Source: Terebella lapidaria (taxonomy: Eukaryota > Annelida > Polychaeta > Terebellida > Terebellidae). Taken from it: a stretch of 64,000 nucleotides of DNA. Both the position numbers and the translations under genes were made by a program. Location of the stretch: assembly GCA_949152475.1 (NCBI GenBank), contig OX424568.1, positions 16,281,667 through 16,345,666 of the forward strand, read 5' to 3'. The notes beneath the pieces were generated by a model that was not told where the DNA came from, did not search any database, and saw only the letters and a list, made by a program, of their open reading frames with translations. This document shows positions 26,601 to 37,493 of the stretch, in pieces; position 1 is the first letter of the stretch, and every line of letters begins with the position of its first letter.

Positions 26601-27810
26601 ACGATTAACCTCTAGACCATCATCATGTATATAAACCTAGGCAATATACATGTATCTTGGGTAACTGAATAGATCTATCTACAGTGGTCCCCCTCAGATA
26701 AGACCCCCCTCAAGAAAGACTTCCCCCTCTGTAAAGACTTTTTCTTGTGGCGTTAGAATGACTTTAACATGTAAACGAACCCCTCTAATAAGACATCCCC
26801 TTAGATAAGACCTTAATTTTGTGGCAGAAGGGTAGGTCTTATCTGAGGGGGACCACTGTAATAGATATATATATATATGATGTAATATATATATATATAT
26901 TAGAGCAGGAGCAGGCTTAATATACATGTATCATCATCATCATCATCATGTAAAGTACAGTAAAAGGGCGGCGTATAGGGCTTACATGTAAAATGATCGG
27001 TAAATGTTTTTTACGTATGTTATGGACATGGTCACCTGATGGTGTGGATAGGCCGAATCATGTCAACTTGAAGGCGCACCGCTAGTTTGCATGCTCGAAC
27101 TGAAGGCGCACCGCTAGATTGTACATGTGCTCGAATACAGGATAAGGATGTATCCACATGTACAATCTAATGGAAAATGATGAGGTAATCAGTGGCACAA
27201 AATGATAAATACAGATAAAAAGAATATCTAGTTTGTAATAAAGAACACTTTTCTATCATAACCAATTGTAACTCCGGATCAGTCCAAGCGACACGCGTCG
27301 CTTGGGCTGACTCCGGATGGGAAATTAGTTCGTGATAAAATTGCCCACGTTATCCATATTGTACATCCTAGCCAAGGGAAAATCCTTTATTTGAGCATGC
27401 AAACTACTGAAACTAGCGGTGCGCCTTCAAGTTGACATGATCCGATAGGCCTACATTCATTGGTGATCATGTTTTAACCTGGTGATCAAAATTGCCCGCT
27501 CTATCCTACATGTGTTCCAAACATGTGGAGAGGCAGGGTAGGGAAAGTCAAGTGGGTCTGATCATGTCAAAATGACCAGCTTGACAATGTCAATGACAAC
27601 CACTTGTGATTGAGCCTTTGAAGTCCGAGATCTAGATCAAGATGTAGTGCGGATTATGCCGCAGATGAGTTTTATTTTACTTGAAAAATGTTCCATACCC
27701 ATGAAACTCGTGTCCAGTTTGACTTGTGGCAGGTTTTCAAGACGAACATGGCCTGAACTCAGTGTATTTGCATCCCAGCGACACCGAAAGCAACAAAAAC
27801 ACGACGCCAT
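23601..27810 (-). CDS. SPRYD7: SPRY domain-containing protein 7, complete
   Basis: Five exons join in frame: 27810-27699, 26090-25974, 24643-24483, 24203-24101 and 23698-23601. Together they give 196 codons plus stop, the same length as human SPRYD7 as I remember it. The N-terminus MASCFCCFRCRWD is Cys-rich like the vertebrate protein. It is followed by LPQVKLDTSFMGQDVVIVK, GRRICGSGAALANAPIVQDK, GIWGVGLATRQCNLSNVPLG, HDGMYSHNNEE, YDHVELNFFLNGR, GIKGTVFPVVY and a tail FTSFYHPPPDGFEEIM. These span one SPRY fold. All introns have GT donors and AG acceptors (for example GG|GTAAGT, ATT|GTAAGC). SPRY domains bind protein partners; the function of SPRYD7 itself is little known. Intron 1 (26091-27698) has been colonised by at least three mobile elements. 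Confidence 0.96.
25538..25757. mobile_element. Small hairpin element with 41-bp terminal inverted repeats
   Basis: The left end TACGAGCCATCCGTCCTAAA continues into TTCGCCGCATTCCCAAATTCG at 25538-25580. It is mirrored almost perfectly at 25716-25757. Unit length is 220 bases. There is no coding capacity. It lies in SPRYD7 intron 2. It is probably a foldback MITE with a TA target; the superfamily cannot be told from this single copy. Confidence 0.8.
26283..26535 (+). mobile_element. tRNA-derived SINE
   Basis: The head resembles a tRNA gene. An A-box-like GCTCAGTGGTAGAAT at about 26294 is followed some 35 bases later by a B-box-like GGATTCATTTCAATCC and CCGGC, most like a Gly- or Asp-type tRNA but clearly degenerate. 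A body unrelated to tRNA follows, ending near TTGAATAAATTCAATCC. It lies in SPRYD7 intron 1, antisense to the gene. It is not a functional tRNA gene because the acceptor stem is missing. Confidence 0.65.
26682..26858. mobile_element. Pogo/Tigger-like MITE, copy 2
   Basis: Same type as the element at 4308-4486. Ends read CAGTGGTCCCCCTCAGATAA and, inwards on the other strand, CAGTGGTCCCCCTCAGATAA, flanked on both sides by TA. It is 177 bases long and non-coding. It lies in SPRYD7 intron 1. The interior has diverged considerably from the other copy, while the end words remain close. Confidence 0.85.
27057..27441. mobile_element. Inverted-repeat element in SPRYD7 intron 1
   Basis: ATCATGTCAACTTGAAGGCG and the next 14 bases are mirrored at 27408-27441. 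A second direct copy of GAAGGCGCACCGCTAG occurs at about 27102. Inside, at about 27276-27320, lies a second hairpin with arms TCAGTCCAAGCGAC and GTCGCTTGGGCTGA. It has no coding capacity. It is a non-autonomous DNA transposon by structure; the superfamily is unknown. Confidence 0.75.
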
Positions 27811-27999
27811 TTTTGACAGCTGGGAATCCCCTTCCGGTGGAATCCCCTGACGTCATCGAAGTGTGTCTCGCTGGTCTTACAGGTTACCGGACTCGATATC
27901 GTCGAATACCCGATTATAGTGCTTGCTCACAACACATGTACATATGTATTTATTCACCAGACTATATATTTAATATAATGATAAACATTTGTTCTTTTT

Positions 28000-30365
28000 T
28001 TAAAAAATAGGGCCTAAGACTTTTGTCTACATGTAAGTAGGCCTACAGTTGAAAAATCACGCACTGATTTAGGCCAGAATTTCCTGCCTTGAAGAAACCC
28101 AAATCGTCTAAAAAAAAAACCCTATAAAATAGGCCTACATAGATCGGTGGCTAATTAGTAAATGCTAAATTTTTAGCAAATATCTGTTAATTGCACATGT
28201 CAAAATACTTTCAAAACCATTTACAAAACATATATTAGGCAACTCGTATACAGACATATTGGTGTCCACGACATTCTCCATAAAAATTGATAGGTCGTAT
28301 CGAATTTCTTCCGAAATGACCAAATTGATACTCATAAACTCATATATAAACTCGTTTAAATGAATATCAACTGGCGGCTTTTTCTACTGATAAGCACGTT
28401 GTTTCCAATAGGGGGTTATCAAACATATCATTCAACAGAGGGCAGCATTGTACTATCAGTCCTTTTTGGCGCCAAAATCATAAACGGATATGGTCTGTAA
28501 TCATTAATGACGTACATTTTGGCGGGAAAATTACGTTTATATTGATAACGCCAGCAAAAACAGTAAAATGATGTCATAAGACTGATAAAGCAGTGCTGCC
28601 AGCTGGTGATTGCAGATATTTCTGATAACCCCTCATTGTATTTCTTATTGACCACGTCGTGACTGACAGTGATTGCGTGCGTGCAATAAAAGTATAGACT
28701 TGGGTCTCAAGAGCCATTTAGTGTCAAATTATCACGTCTCCGTGCAATCATTTCATTTCTAAAAAAAACACTATCCAAATATTGGAAATGCACAATATAA
28801 TTGTATGAAAATTATCCGTCAGAGATATTTTCTACAAAAGCAGTTATGTTCAAAGGGTATAGCGGGATCAATATTCAATGTTTTCAAAATTCTGGAGACG
28901 TAACATGGACCCAAGAAAATAATTAGTTGCAACAATCTAATATTTTGGGAAAATATATTGGAATGAAGTTTGAAATGGGATCTCGTTGTGTCTGAGAAAT
29001 TCAGTCTATTTATTACATTCCTTCCCAGGCTATTAGCTCTGCAACGGAACCTATAAAATTATCTTTCTATCATTATGCAGACAGTACTGCATACAATCCG
29101 CGTGCCTAATTAACCATTTAATACCGTTCTACTAATTGATGGCTTAATTTCGAGACCAGTGACCGTAGTTATATAACTAATGCCTTCGAAAAACGAATGC
29201 ATATAAATGGTGATGAAAATGTTGATTATATAATTATATATACAAATTCGGAGTATACAGACTATACTCCAAAGTCTTACCTTCCAATCATGAATGTTGA
29301 AAACTTCAAATACTTGTCACAGCTTTTCTCGGCGTTCTTGGTGTTATCCAGCGTTTACTTTTATGTAATTAATCGGTGATGGAATTGTTGATTATATATG
29401 ATGTTATAACATACATACAAATTCGGTAATATATGGTACGCAGACTATACCCCAAATTCATACCAAAGAGCACCTTCCAATCACGAATGTTGAAAACTTG
29501 AAATGCTTGGCACACCTTGATCGTTTGTAGTCCAAGCTAAAAGAACTAGAAAAAAAAAAAGATTTCTATTTCACAAATAGTTCTGATCATTGCTTATAAT
29601 GTCTGCAAATGTCATTAATGATTATATGTTAATATGATATATATGTAATAATGTACCGATAAGTAAGTTAGGCACATGGTATTATACGTATCATATTAAA
29701 ATGTGGTTCTACAAAATTAGTGTAAAGCAGTCATCGTCGGTAACCGGTTTGGCGTAATGTTTAGGCCTACTATCACGTGTGACGTTATCCATTATCGCTC
29801 ACGGTACACGTGGTATGCTACGTAGGCATTTCAATCAAATGAAAAACGTCAAGGACTTGTCGGGGGATTTGTGTGCCATGATAATAGATTTAGCTCCAGA
29901 CCTAGCCTACATTCCTCCCAATTCAATATATGTTTTTGCCGATTAAGTTGTAATACTAATAGACCTATTAATATGCATGCTGTCGTTGAACAATTTACGC
30001 CCGCTTATTTTCAGGTGCGGATCCATGAATTTGGGTTGGTGGTGATGGTGGGTGGGTGGGGGTGGGTTGAGGTGGGATTCCGAATTGCCGAATTGACCCA
30101 TTGCGCGGGGGGGGGGGGGGGGGGAGGGGGATATTAAACACATGCTTATAATATTCGCTAATATTACCTAGAAGGTGGACATAGATTCAAATAGGCAAGT
30201 TTGCATGTAGACATGTAGGCCTTTCGTCGACAGCGGCGGATACGAGATGGGGGGAGGGGTAAGAATGAGAAACACTCCACCCCCCCCCCCCCCCCTCCTC
30301 CGTTCCCTCAAATTTATCCGCCCTTGTTCGATGTGTACACCAGTGCATCATATTTTCATTGGGGG
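28000..30365. other. Non-coding stretch between SPRYD7 and CYP26
   Basis: No exon can be supported. A degenerate tandem duplication of about 175 bases lies at 29200-29350 and 29375-29525 (shared words GTTGATTATAT and AATGTTGAAAACTT). Poly-G and poly-C runs occur at 30105-30128 and 30281-30296. SPRYD7 and CYP26 are divergently arranged around this stretch, so it should contain both promoters. Confidence 0.45.
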
Positions 30366-30533
30366 TACCGTAAAACTTCTAATATGCGCCGGCCTTCTAA
30401 TAGACGCCGGAGGTTCAGGGCTCTGAACTTCAGGCATACTTAAATTAATATACGCCGGGTTCTAATAGACACTGGGTCTAGAGTGTAACTGAAATCAATA
30501 GACGCCCGGGCGTCTATTAGAAGTTTTACGGTA
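30366..30533. mobile_element. MITE of the TACCGTAAAACTTC family, copy 1
   Basis: Terminal inverted repeats TACCGTAAAACTTCTAATA and TATTAGAAGTTTTACGGTA bound a 168-base unit. The interior repeats TCTAATAGACGCCGG several times. Related copies lie at 33332-33450 and 35060-35186. It has no coding capacity. It sits about 480 bases upstream of the CYP26 start codon. Confidence 0.85.
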
Positions 30534-31010
30534 TACAAATTAAGGTACTGCTTTGAGCGTATCCTGGCGCAATAGCTATGGATCGCACCGGAATCTGAGC
30601 TGATAGGCCAACATCTTATCTTTATAACCTGGCTTATTGAAGTGCTGCGGTATAGATTTACTAGCATATTGATTGTGGTTTTACTTTTTACTTTATATCA
30701 TAGTAAGTTAGTAACCAATGTGCATCAAATATATATTTACCTATATTATTGTACTTTGAATAATTGAAATGGAAAAAACATGAATTCTTTGTGCATATTT
30801 GCCTGAAACTTTTGGCTAATACTCAGAATATCACAATGTGCGGTGCTATAATATTTTACTTTCGAGAGATAAGTATGCAGAAAATTGCTATAGATCAACA
30901 AATTGAATGTTGTAAAAAATTATCATGAGCACTTGCATTTACCAATCAATATGCCGATGACCGAAAAAGTGACCCTCTCTGTGTCATTTTAATTCAGACG
31001 TCCGAAGACG

Positions 31011-33064
31011 ATGGCAATGATATCGTGGATGTTCTATGTACTTTGGGACATCTTGTTTGACATCTACATCCTTACCAAGTCGCACGTCACAGTCGGACTT
31101 GCCAGAATCAAACGAAAGTGGAGGCCAAAGAAGATGAAAGACTCTGATGTGAACTTACCTCTACCTCCAGGCAACATGGGTTACCCGATCATAGGAGAAA
31201 CCACAGAGTTTCTCACGAAGGTAAGCTGTGTACTGATATGTGTAGTCTCTGGGACAGATTACAGTTGATCAGCTCCCCTCGCAGACATTCATTTCCAATG
31301 TTTATAGCACTTTAAATACAAAAAGGACAAGTGGAGTTTTAGCCTTTTCTAATATCAAATGTATCAACTACTAATAGCCCCATGAAACCAAAGAGCAACT
31401 CGCTAAAATATTATGGATGCATAGCTTCACTTACGCTGTACATTACAATATTATTACATTCACCCAATGTAAGAAATCATAACAGAAACTCATCAGTGCA
31501 ATCCATCAATATTATCATTCTGTTCATTCAATGTACTCCCAGGGTCTCACTGGGGAATTCTTCCGGGAACGATACTCGAAGTATGGTTCCATCTTCCGCA
31601 CTAACTTCCTCGGCATGAATAACATACACGTCAGTGACTTGTCTCACGTGAAGAAGGTACTCCTAGGCGAGCACCACTTGGTCAAGGTTTTTTGGCCACC
31701 CGCGATGAGAACGCTCTTAGGACGAGGTGCCTTGGCCACCTCGGTCGAAGGACCGCATCGCTGTCTTCGGAGATGCATCAAACAAGCGATGAGCTTCGAA
31801 GCGATGAAGGAGTATGCACCTACGATGATCCGATGTATTTCAGAGGATCTGGAACGTTGGAGTAGCGATGGATTCATCGATATCTACGAGAGAGCCAAGA
31901 GCTTGACGATGAAGACTGCATGTGAAGTTGTCTTCGGGCCAGAGTATATAGAGGACGATGTGATTGAAAGATTATCTGGTGATTTCATCCAGTATGGGAA
32001 TGGGTTCTTCTGCCTGCCATTAATGATCCCAGGGTCTACGTATTATAAGGTTGGTATTCTTCGCGGGACAACCACATAAACACCACTCGAAAATTTCAGA
32101 TTTGGTCATACAAATCTATTTAGTATGATATGATGCGGATCTACTCACTTTCTTCCTCTTATAATATACAATGATCTTTTTTTTTTAAATTACGAATTCC
32201 AGGCTGTTCAAGCAAAGAAACGCATCATGAAGACCCTATTGGATTTAGAGGAGCAAGGCTTGAAACACTCGTCAATTCTGAAATCAATTTTCACAGCACA
32301 CCAGAGAGAAGTCAAAACCTCAACAGAAGAACAAAACAACTTCGCAATAGAAATGCTCTTTGGCGCCCAGGAAACCACAGCATGTACCATCACTTGTGCC
32401 ATGTACCTGTTAGATCGAAATCCAAAAGTTCTTCACGAGTTGAGGACAGAGATTGAAGAACACATAAGGCGTCCAAATTGCCATGGTGACCACATGAATG
32501 GAACAACTAGGCTGACTGTGGACAATCTACATTCTCTGCGATACCTGAACAACGTCGTCATGGAAACGTTAAGGTTGTTTCCACCAATAGGGGGAGGATT
32601 TAGGAAGGTCTTGAAAACCTTCGAACTAGGGGTAAGTACTCCTTCGAATTTGTTCAGCATAAAACACCAGATTCATGTACTTCATTCATACGGTAGAAGT
32701 TGTATCTGACAACCATTTTCCCATTACATATCACCAGGGCTACAAAATCCCCAAGAACTGGACGATAACCTACAGCATCAAGGACCTCCACGAGGGCTCC
32801 GATTTGAATGACGTCAACCACTTCAACCCAAGCCACTGGGACGACAAGGCAGAGAACAACCTCCAATTCTCGCACTTCCTTCCATTCGGGGCAGGTGCCC
32901 GTGTCTGTATTGGGAAAGAGTATGCCAAGCTCTTCATCAAGCTTACCTTAGTTGCTCTCGTCAGTAACTACCACTGGTCGATGGACGGGCAGCAGCCGGT
33001 ATTCACAAGAGTGCCAATCGTCAAACCAGTCGAGCCTCTCATGACGACCTTCAGCAGGAGATGA
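31011..33064 (+). CDS. CYP26: Cytochrome P450 family 26, retinoic-acid hydroxylase
   Basis: Four exons join in phase 0: 31011-31220, 31543-32049, 32203-32631 and 32738-33064, encoding 490 residues. CYP26 enzymes oxidise and inactivate all-trans retinoic acid at the endoplasmic reticulum. Diagnostic words are LPLPPGNMGYPIIGET (residues about 49-64), LLGEHHLVKVFWPP, the I-helix FGAQETTA (about 292-299), the K-helix ETLRLFPP (Glu360, Arg363) and the haem loop FGAGARVCIG with Cys about 439. LLGEH.LV..WP and KTFEL.GY.IPK are CYP26 hallmarks. Exon starts follow AG and donors are GTAAGC, GTTGGT and GTAAGT. An AG just before the start codon (TTTTAATTCAG, 31 kb) suggests an untranslated upstream exon. 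The F-x-P-x-R-F word after the K-helix reads FNPSHW, so the usual Arg is absent. Which CYP26 subfamily it belongs to cannot be told. Confidence 0.96.
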
Positions 33065-33289
33065 ATGGTACTATAGGTACCACGACGATAATTCTTCCGA
33101 CCAAAATCCGTCCACGTTAATATTTATTTTTCAAGACTTTGCCAAAGCACAAATTAATGTGTTGATTTTATTGTACGGGAATTCCTAATCAGTAGCTACT
33201 GGTATTTTTTTTACTTCGTTACTATTACATATGAACTGTTTGTTCGGAAATTTTTATTTTGTATGTTTTTGGCGATGTACATTTGTATA

Positions 33290-33295
33290 AATAAA
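33290..33295 (+). terminator. CYP26 poly(A) signal
   Basis: AATAAA 226 bases after the CYP26 stop codon, just before a MITE copy begins at 33332. It is the first canonical signal downstream. Confidence 0.6.
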
Positions 33296-33331
33296 TCAGG
33301 AAAATGCAATGACAGATCAATTTCGAAGATA

Positions 33332-33450
33332 TACCGTAAAACTTCTAATAGACGCCGGGTTTCTAATAGACGCCGGGTTCTAATAGACGCCGGGGGTTCA
33401 GGTATACTGAAATTAACAGACGCCGGTTCTAATAAACGCCGGGTCTACAC
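33332..33450. mobile_element. MITE of the TACCGTAAAACTTC family, copy 2 (one end)
   Basis: Begins with TACCGTAAAACTTCTAATA and continues through four copies of the CTAATAGACGCCGGG-type word, then fades. No matching right end was found, so it is truncated. Confidence 0.75.
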
Positions 33451-33776
33451 ACATTGTGTAACATAGCAACGTATAGATACTAATATCGACAACGTCAACG
33501 CGTCCCAGTCGGGAATTTCCAGCTTTCAATATCTAAACTGTCGTCCGATTTGTCATATCGTAACACAGGTCTCGCCAATTCCAACTAGATGCTTCCGGTC
33601 GCCTACGACCGCTTGGGTGTATCCCCCGTAGCCCTATCATCCCTGTTGCCCCAAATATATCACTGATGTACATTGTGAGTGTGAAACCTTTCAAGCTTAT
33701 TGAAGGTCGAATTCAAGATCACCACTAAAACCACTGCGTACGAATTTCCATTTCGACATGTTCGATAAAATAACGA

Positions 33777-34118
33777 AATTACAGCCAGATAAAAGTTTTC
33801 ACCTAAAGTTATATTATTTTCAACTCAGAATATTTGACAAACTTGGTTCCAAGTTGAAATTCAAGCAAAAGTTGACAAAAACTGCATTTCAAGATGACTA
33901 AATTGCAGGCAGATCGATCTTTTCACCATAAGTTATATTTCAACTCATACTATGTGCCAAACTTGGTTCCAAGTTGAAATTCAAAGTAAAAGTTGACCAA
34001 AACTGCATTTCAAGATGACGAAATTGGAGCCAGATCGATCTTTTCACCATAAATTATATTTTAATTCATATTAAGTGCCAAACTTGGTTTCAAGTTGAAA
34101 TTCGAAGTAAAAATTGAC
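33777..34118. repeat. 120-bp tandem repeat, about 2.8 units
   Basis: The word AACTTGGTTCCAAGTTGAAATTC recurs at about 33840, 33960 and 34081, spaced 120-121 bases apart. Each unit contains the palindrome CTTGGTTCCAAG. No coding role. Confidence 0.85.
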
Positions 34119-34545
34119 TTTACTGGTAAAAATAATGTTTTCTAATCCAGTTACACCCATGAAATCTCTACTGGACAAAAATTTTAAATTGTTGAGCTCA
34201 ATAATAAATGTTTCTTGTCTTAACTATTTTTCTTGAGGTCAATAATAGACTTAACTAGTAAAAATGATGTTAACTTATTTGGCTACAGCCATGAAATCTC
34301 TACTGCACAGAAGCTTTACCTTGTTGAGCCCAATAATAAATGTTTCTTGTCTTAACTATTTTTATTGTGGTCAATAATAGACTTAACTAGTAAAAATAAT
34401 GTTAATTTATTCGGTTACACCTGTGAAATCTCTACTGGACAAAACCTTTACCTTGTTGAGCTCAATAATAAATGTTTCTCGTCTTAACTATTTTTATTGT
34501 GATCAATAATAGACTTAACTAGTAAAACCAGTGTTAACTTATTCA
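34119..34545. repeat. 131-bp tandem repeat, about 3.3 units
   Basis: AATAGACTTAACTAGTAAAA recurs at about 34245, 34376 and 34508. Units share ATGAAATCTCTACTG and AATAATAAATGTTTCT. It directly adjoins the 120-bp array but is unrelated to it. Confidence 0.85.
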
Positions 34546-34872
34546 GTAATATTGTTCTTTTTTCACCAAAAACATCAGTTCTGTATTCTGAACAAGAATC
34601 CAGTGCAATTTGCTTTCATAGTACAGGTTATTAGAGTGATCACACATGTCAAAGTAGGTATTTTAATTGTCGTAATAAGTTAACCTCTCAAACTTATTAA
34701 TATTTATTCGATCATTCTGAAAAACAATAGGTTTCGTGTGATGGTCTTTCTCATTGAGCCTGTGCGATTTCATCATCATTCATCGAAAACTCCCACCCGT
34801 AGAGCGTTCACGACCCATGTGTGTTAAACAGGCTAATTTGAGCACAAAATGTTATGCCAATCGGCTATTTTG

Positions 34873-34886
34873 GTTGCTATGGCAAC
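34873..34886. promoter_or_regulatory. RFX X-box-like palindrome
   Basis: GTTGCTATGGCAAC lies within a longer perfect inverted repeat (ATTTTGGTTGC / GGCAACCAAAAT). It differs by one base from the canonical X-box GTTGCCATGGCAAC. It lies between CYP26 and TNF ligand A. Binding is not shown, and the inverted repeat could belong to a mobile element. Confidence 0.25.
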
Positions 34887-34997
34887 CAAAATCGATAGGT
34901 GTCCAGATCTCACCATAAGACATGTCCATATAAAATATTATCAAAATCGGTTCAGATTTGCAAGCTGCAGCGCGTTCACAAGAAAGTGTCTGCGGAC

Positions 34998-35018
34998 GCG
35001 GCGGCGGCGGCGGCGGCG
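34998..35018. repeat. (CGG)n microsatellite
   Basis: About seven CGG or GCG units in an otherwise AT-rich area, just upstream of a MITE copy. Confidence 0.9.
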
Positions 35019-35059
35019 CGACGATCGTAAATCCATAGTATCCGCCGAACTTTGTTCGG

Positions 35060-35186
35060 GGGATACAATAAACGCCGGGTCCAGACAACGACTGAAATCA
35101 ATAAACGCCGGGTTCTAATGGACGCCGGGCCTAGAGTGTATCTGAAATCAATAGACGCCCGGGCGTTTATTAGAAGTTTTACGGTA
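35060..35186. mobile_element. MITE of the TACCGTAAAACTTC family, copy 3
   Basis: The right end TTATTAGAAGTTTTACGGTA is intact, with several upstream AATAAACGCCGGG-type words. The left inverted repeat is missing or replaced by the CGG-rich sequence before it, so this copy is truncated. Confidence 0.75.
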
Positions 35187-35523
35187 ATTGTCGTCATTGA
35201 CGCAGGTACATTTTTGTCCTTGAAGATTTGAGTCATGCATATACTTTTTCAAAAACACAAGTTTTTATACACGGACGACACAAATCCCTGAACCCATGTT
35301 TATTGGCATATATTTTACATGAAACTAAAACGTAGGCCTACAGCAAGCACAAAACTGATAAGACAATATTGGACACACACCCTGATGACTACGCATTCAC
35401 AAGTTCATTCGCCTTTCATGATGCTAACATGATAAACTACGGTATACACTGTTACATAGTTTATTTTCTTTCGGAAACATCACAAGTGATATTACTCTTT
35501 GGTGTCAACTTGCATTGCTGCAT

Positions 35524-35529
35524 TTTATT
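35524..35529 (-). terminator. Candidate poly(A) signal of TNF ligand A
   Basis: AATAAA on the minus strand, 230 bases beyond the ligand A stop codon. A second canonical signal follows at 35460-35465. Confidence 0.4.
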
Positions 35530-35758
35530 GAACACAGGCGGTATTCTTGTTACTTCCAGAGTATTTGAAACATACTAATAATTTTTTTTTGCACATACAA
35601 TATAATACAGACGAAAATGTAGCCATCAGTTGGATATATATGATATATAGTATATGTGTGTACACCAAACATAGCGTGGTATACACCAGTCTTTGGTACG
35701 AATGGAATTCACTGATTTCACACGAACACATTTCCTGTTAAGAATTCTTCATCTACGA

Positions 35759-37493
35759 TCAAACTCGCTCCACCTCAGGAAGATCCATGATCTTGATGAT
35801 TCCCCAATACGAAGATTCCTGGCCGATTTGAACCTGTCCTCGACTGTGAGTACTTTTGATCCAGACCTCATCGTTTGGCGCCAAGGCTGTGGCGCCCCCT
35901 AGGTAACAACTGGAGTGGTCGTTTGGCGAGTGGCCACCAGATGGCGGTACTGACTTGACACAACGAAGGAAGACTGTGGAATTTATCATCACAGAATGGG
36001 CTTGATTCTGAGTCGTGGGATGCTCCACCTGGTTATTATGATAATTACGACTTGTATATTTATACCGAATCAAATCGAACAACTCGATTAAAGTCAATGA
36101 GCTTAATCTGAGCTACTTGAAGATTCATTTTCCAGTGAACGCGCTATTTAATTGAATGAGATCACCATTCGAACTTGGAGAGCAATCAAGGAAAAGTGAA
36201 ATTGGTTGTATTCAACTAGCCTGGCTGTAAATGAAGTAGAGTCCAGATCGTAGTATGATCACGTGACCGGAAGTATGATTGTAGTAAAAGCCAGACATCC
36301 GGTCATACCACGTGGCCGGTCTCCACCATTTATAGGCGCCGTCTGAAGATGGCAAGGTCATTAGACTCATTACAAAATATTTACAATTACAGTAACCAAT
36401 ATCTACACGTGCCAAGATTGTGATCGGTTTCCTATGATTTTCATTCATGAATGTAAATCGGTATATCTGTGGAAAATACCAAAATATATCATTCAGCAGT
36501 TTGTTTACCTTGGCCCAAACCGTACGATCCTGGTGGGAAGCCCTGGAAATGTATGGCCGTGTTTTGACTCTGTAAAACAATGTTTACATGACAAAAATGA
36601 CAACGAAAAAGATGCACCATTCATAAGGAAATATGATCCATGTTGGATAGGATATAACCCGATATGGCCTACATGTACCTGTATGCGATTGAGACTTATA
36701 CGCAACTGGTCAATTTCGCCTGCAATTACAAATCATTATTAATATGGGCACATTCTGGATATTCAAGCCTTTGTATTGCACCATGAGTCCATAACTAGTA
36801 TATGATTGTACCTACCCCTACATGCCCTGTTGCAGCGATGTCGCCTGTTTGTTGTCCCGCCTGGGTTTATGAGCGATGCCGCACGTGTCTGATCGCGTCT
36901 GATCCTGCAGTCGGGACACCTCTCCGTCTCCGACGTCACACCGGACGTGACGTCATCCGATGTCACCTGTGTACCAAAAAACCCAAAGCTGTAAAAAGTG
37001 TAATTGCAATAAATTATACATTCCTCTAATTGCATTTTGGGAATAAACATAAGATATGCTCATTTGAACGCTGATGGCCTACAACACTTTGGGAAACGCG
37101 TAAATTAATGCTTTATCTAAAGGCAGGCGCAAATTGTCTAGCTTCAATTAAGGCCCATACCTGCACGTATTCGATATCGTCTGCTCCGGTTGGTGGACAC
37201 GTGCACATCGCCACATCCTTGGTCACCGTGTCCGGATATCGTTCTTTCCATAACCACTGAAGCGTGACCAATGTGACGGCGGTCGCTGCTAACAATATAG
37301 CAATTAGAGAAACAACAGTCAGGATTTTCAGCCATTTTATGAGGTGCTTCGATTTGCATGTACATTTGTCTCCAGTTTTGTCGTGTTCGTTCCATGCAAC
37401 ATTCTCATCTAGATCGGCAGTTGATCGTTCCTCACAAGAAGCTTGACTCTGCACTCTACGATAGGAGTCTCTGTTTGGTGACAAGGCTTCCAT
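35759..37493 (-). CDS. TNF-superfamily ligand A, type II membrane protein, complete
   Basis: Five exons: 37493-37161, 36966-36812, 36567-36509, 36342-36221 and 36028-35759, giving 312 residues. The cytoplasmic tail (1-54) precedes a membrane segment at about 55-80 (ILTVVSLIAILLAATAV). The extracellular stalk follows, with CPDC, a furin-type RIRR at about 132-135 and a Cys/Arg-rich stretch. The TNF homology domain runs from about residue 167 (NTAIHFQG) through WWRPATWY, SGLYFIYSQ, a Cys pair (LRCVKS, SSCYLGGATAL) and YWGIIKIM. TNF ligands trimerise and engage cysteine-rich receptors at the cell surface or after shedding. The exon 2/3 join uses GGTAG|GTACAA and the second AG of ACAGAG; a near alternative would break frame. 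The exon 4 donor reads CAG|GCTAGT, a GC rather than GT donor. Closest families are probably EDA- or Eiger-like, but this is not settled. It is a paralogue of the ligand B gene 4 kb upstream. Confidence 0.9.
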
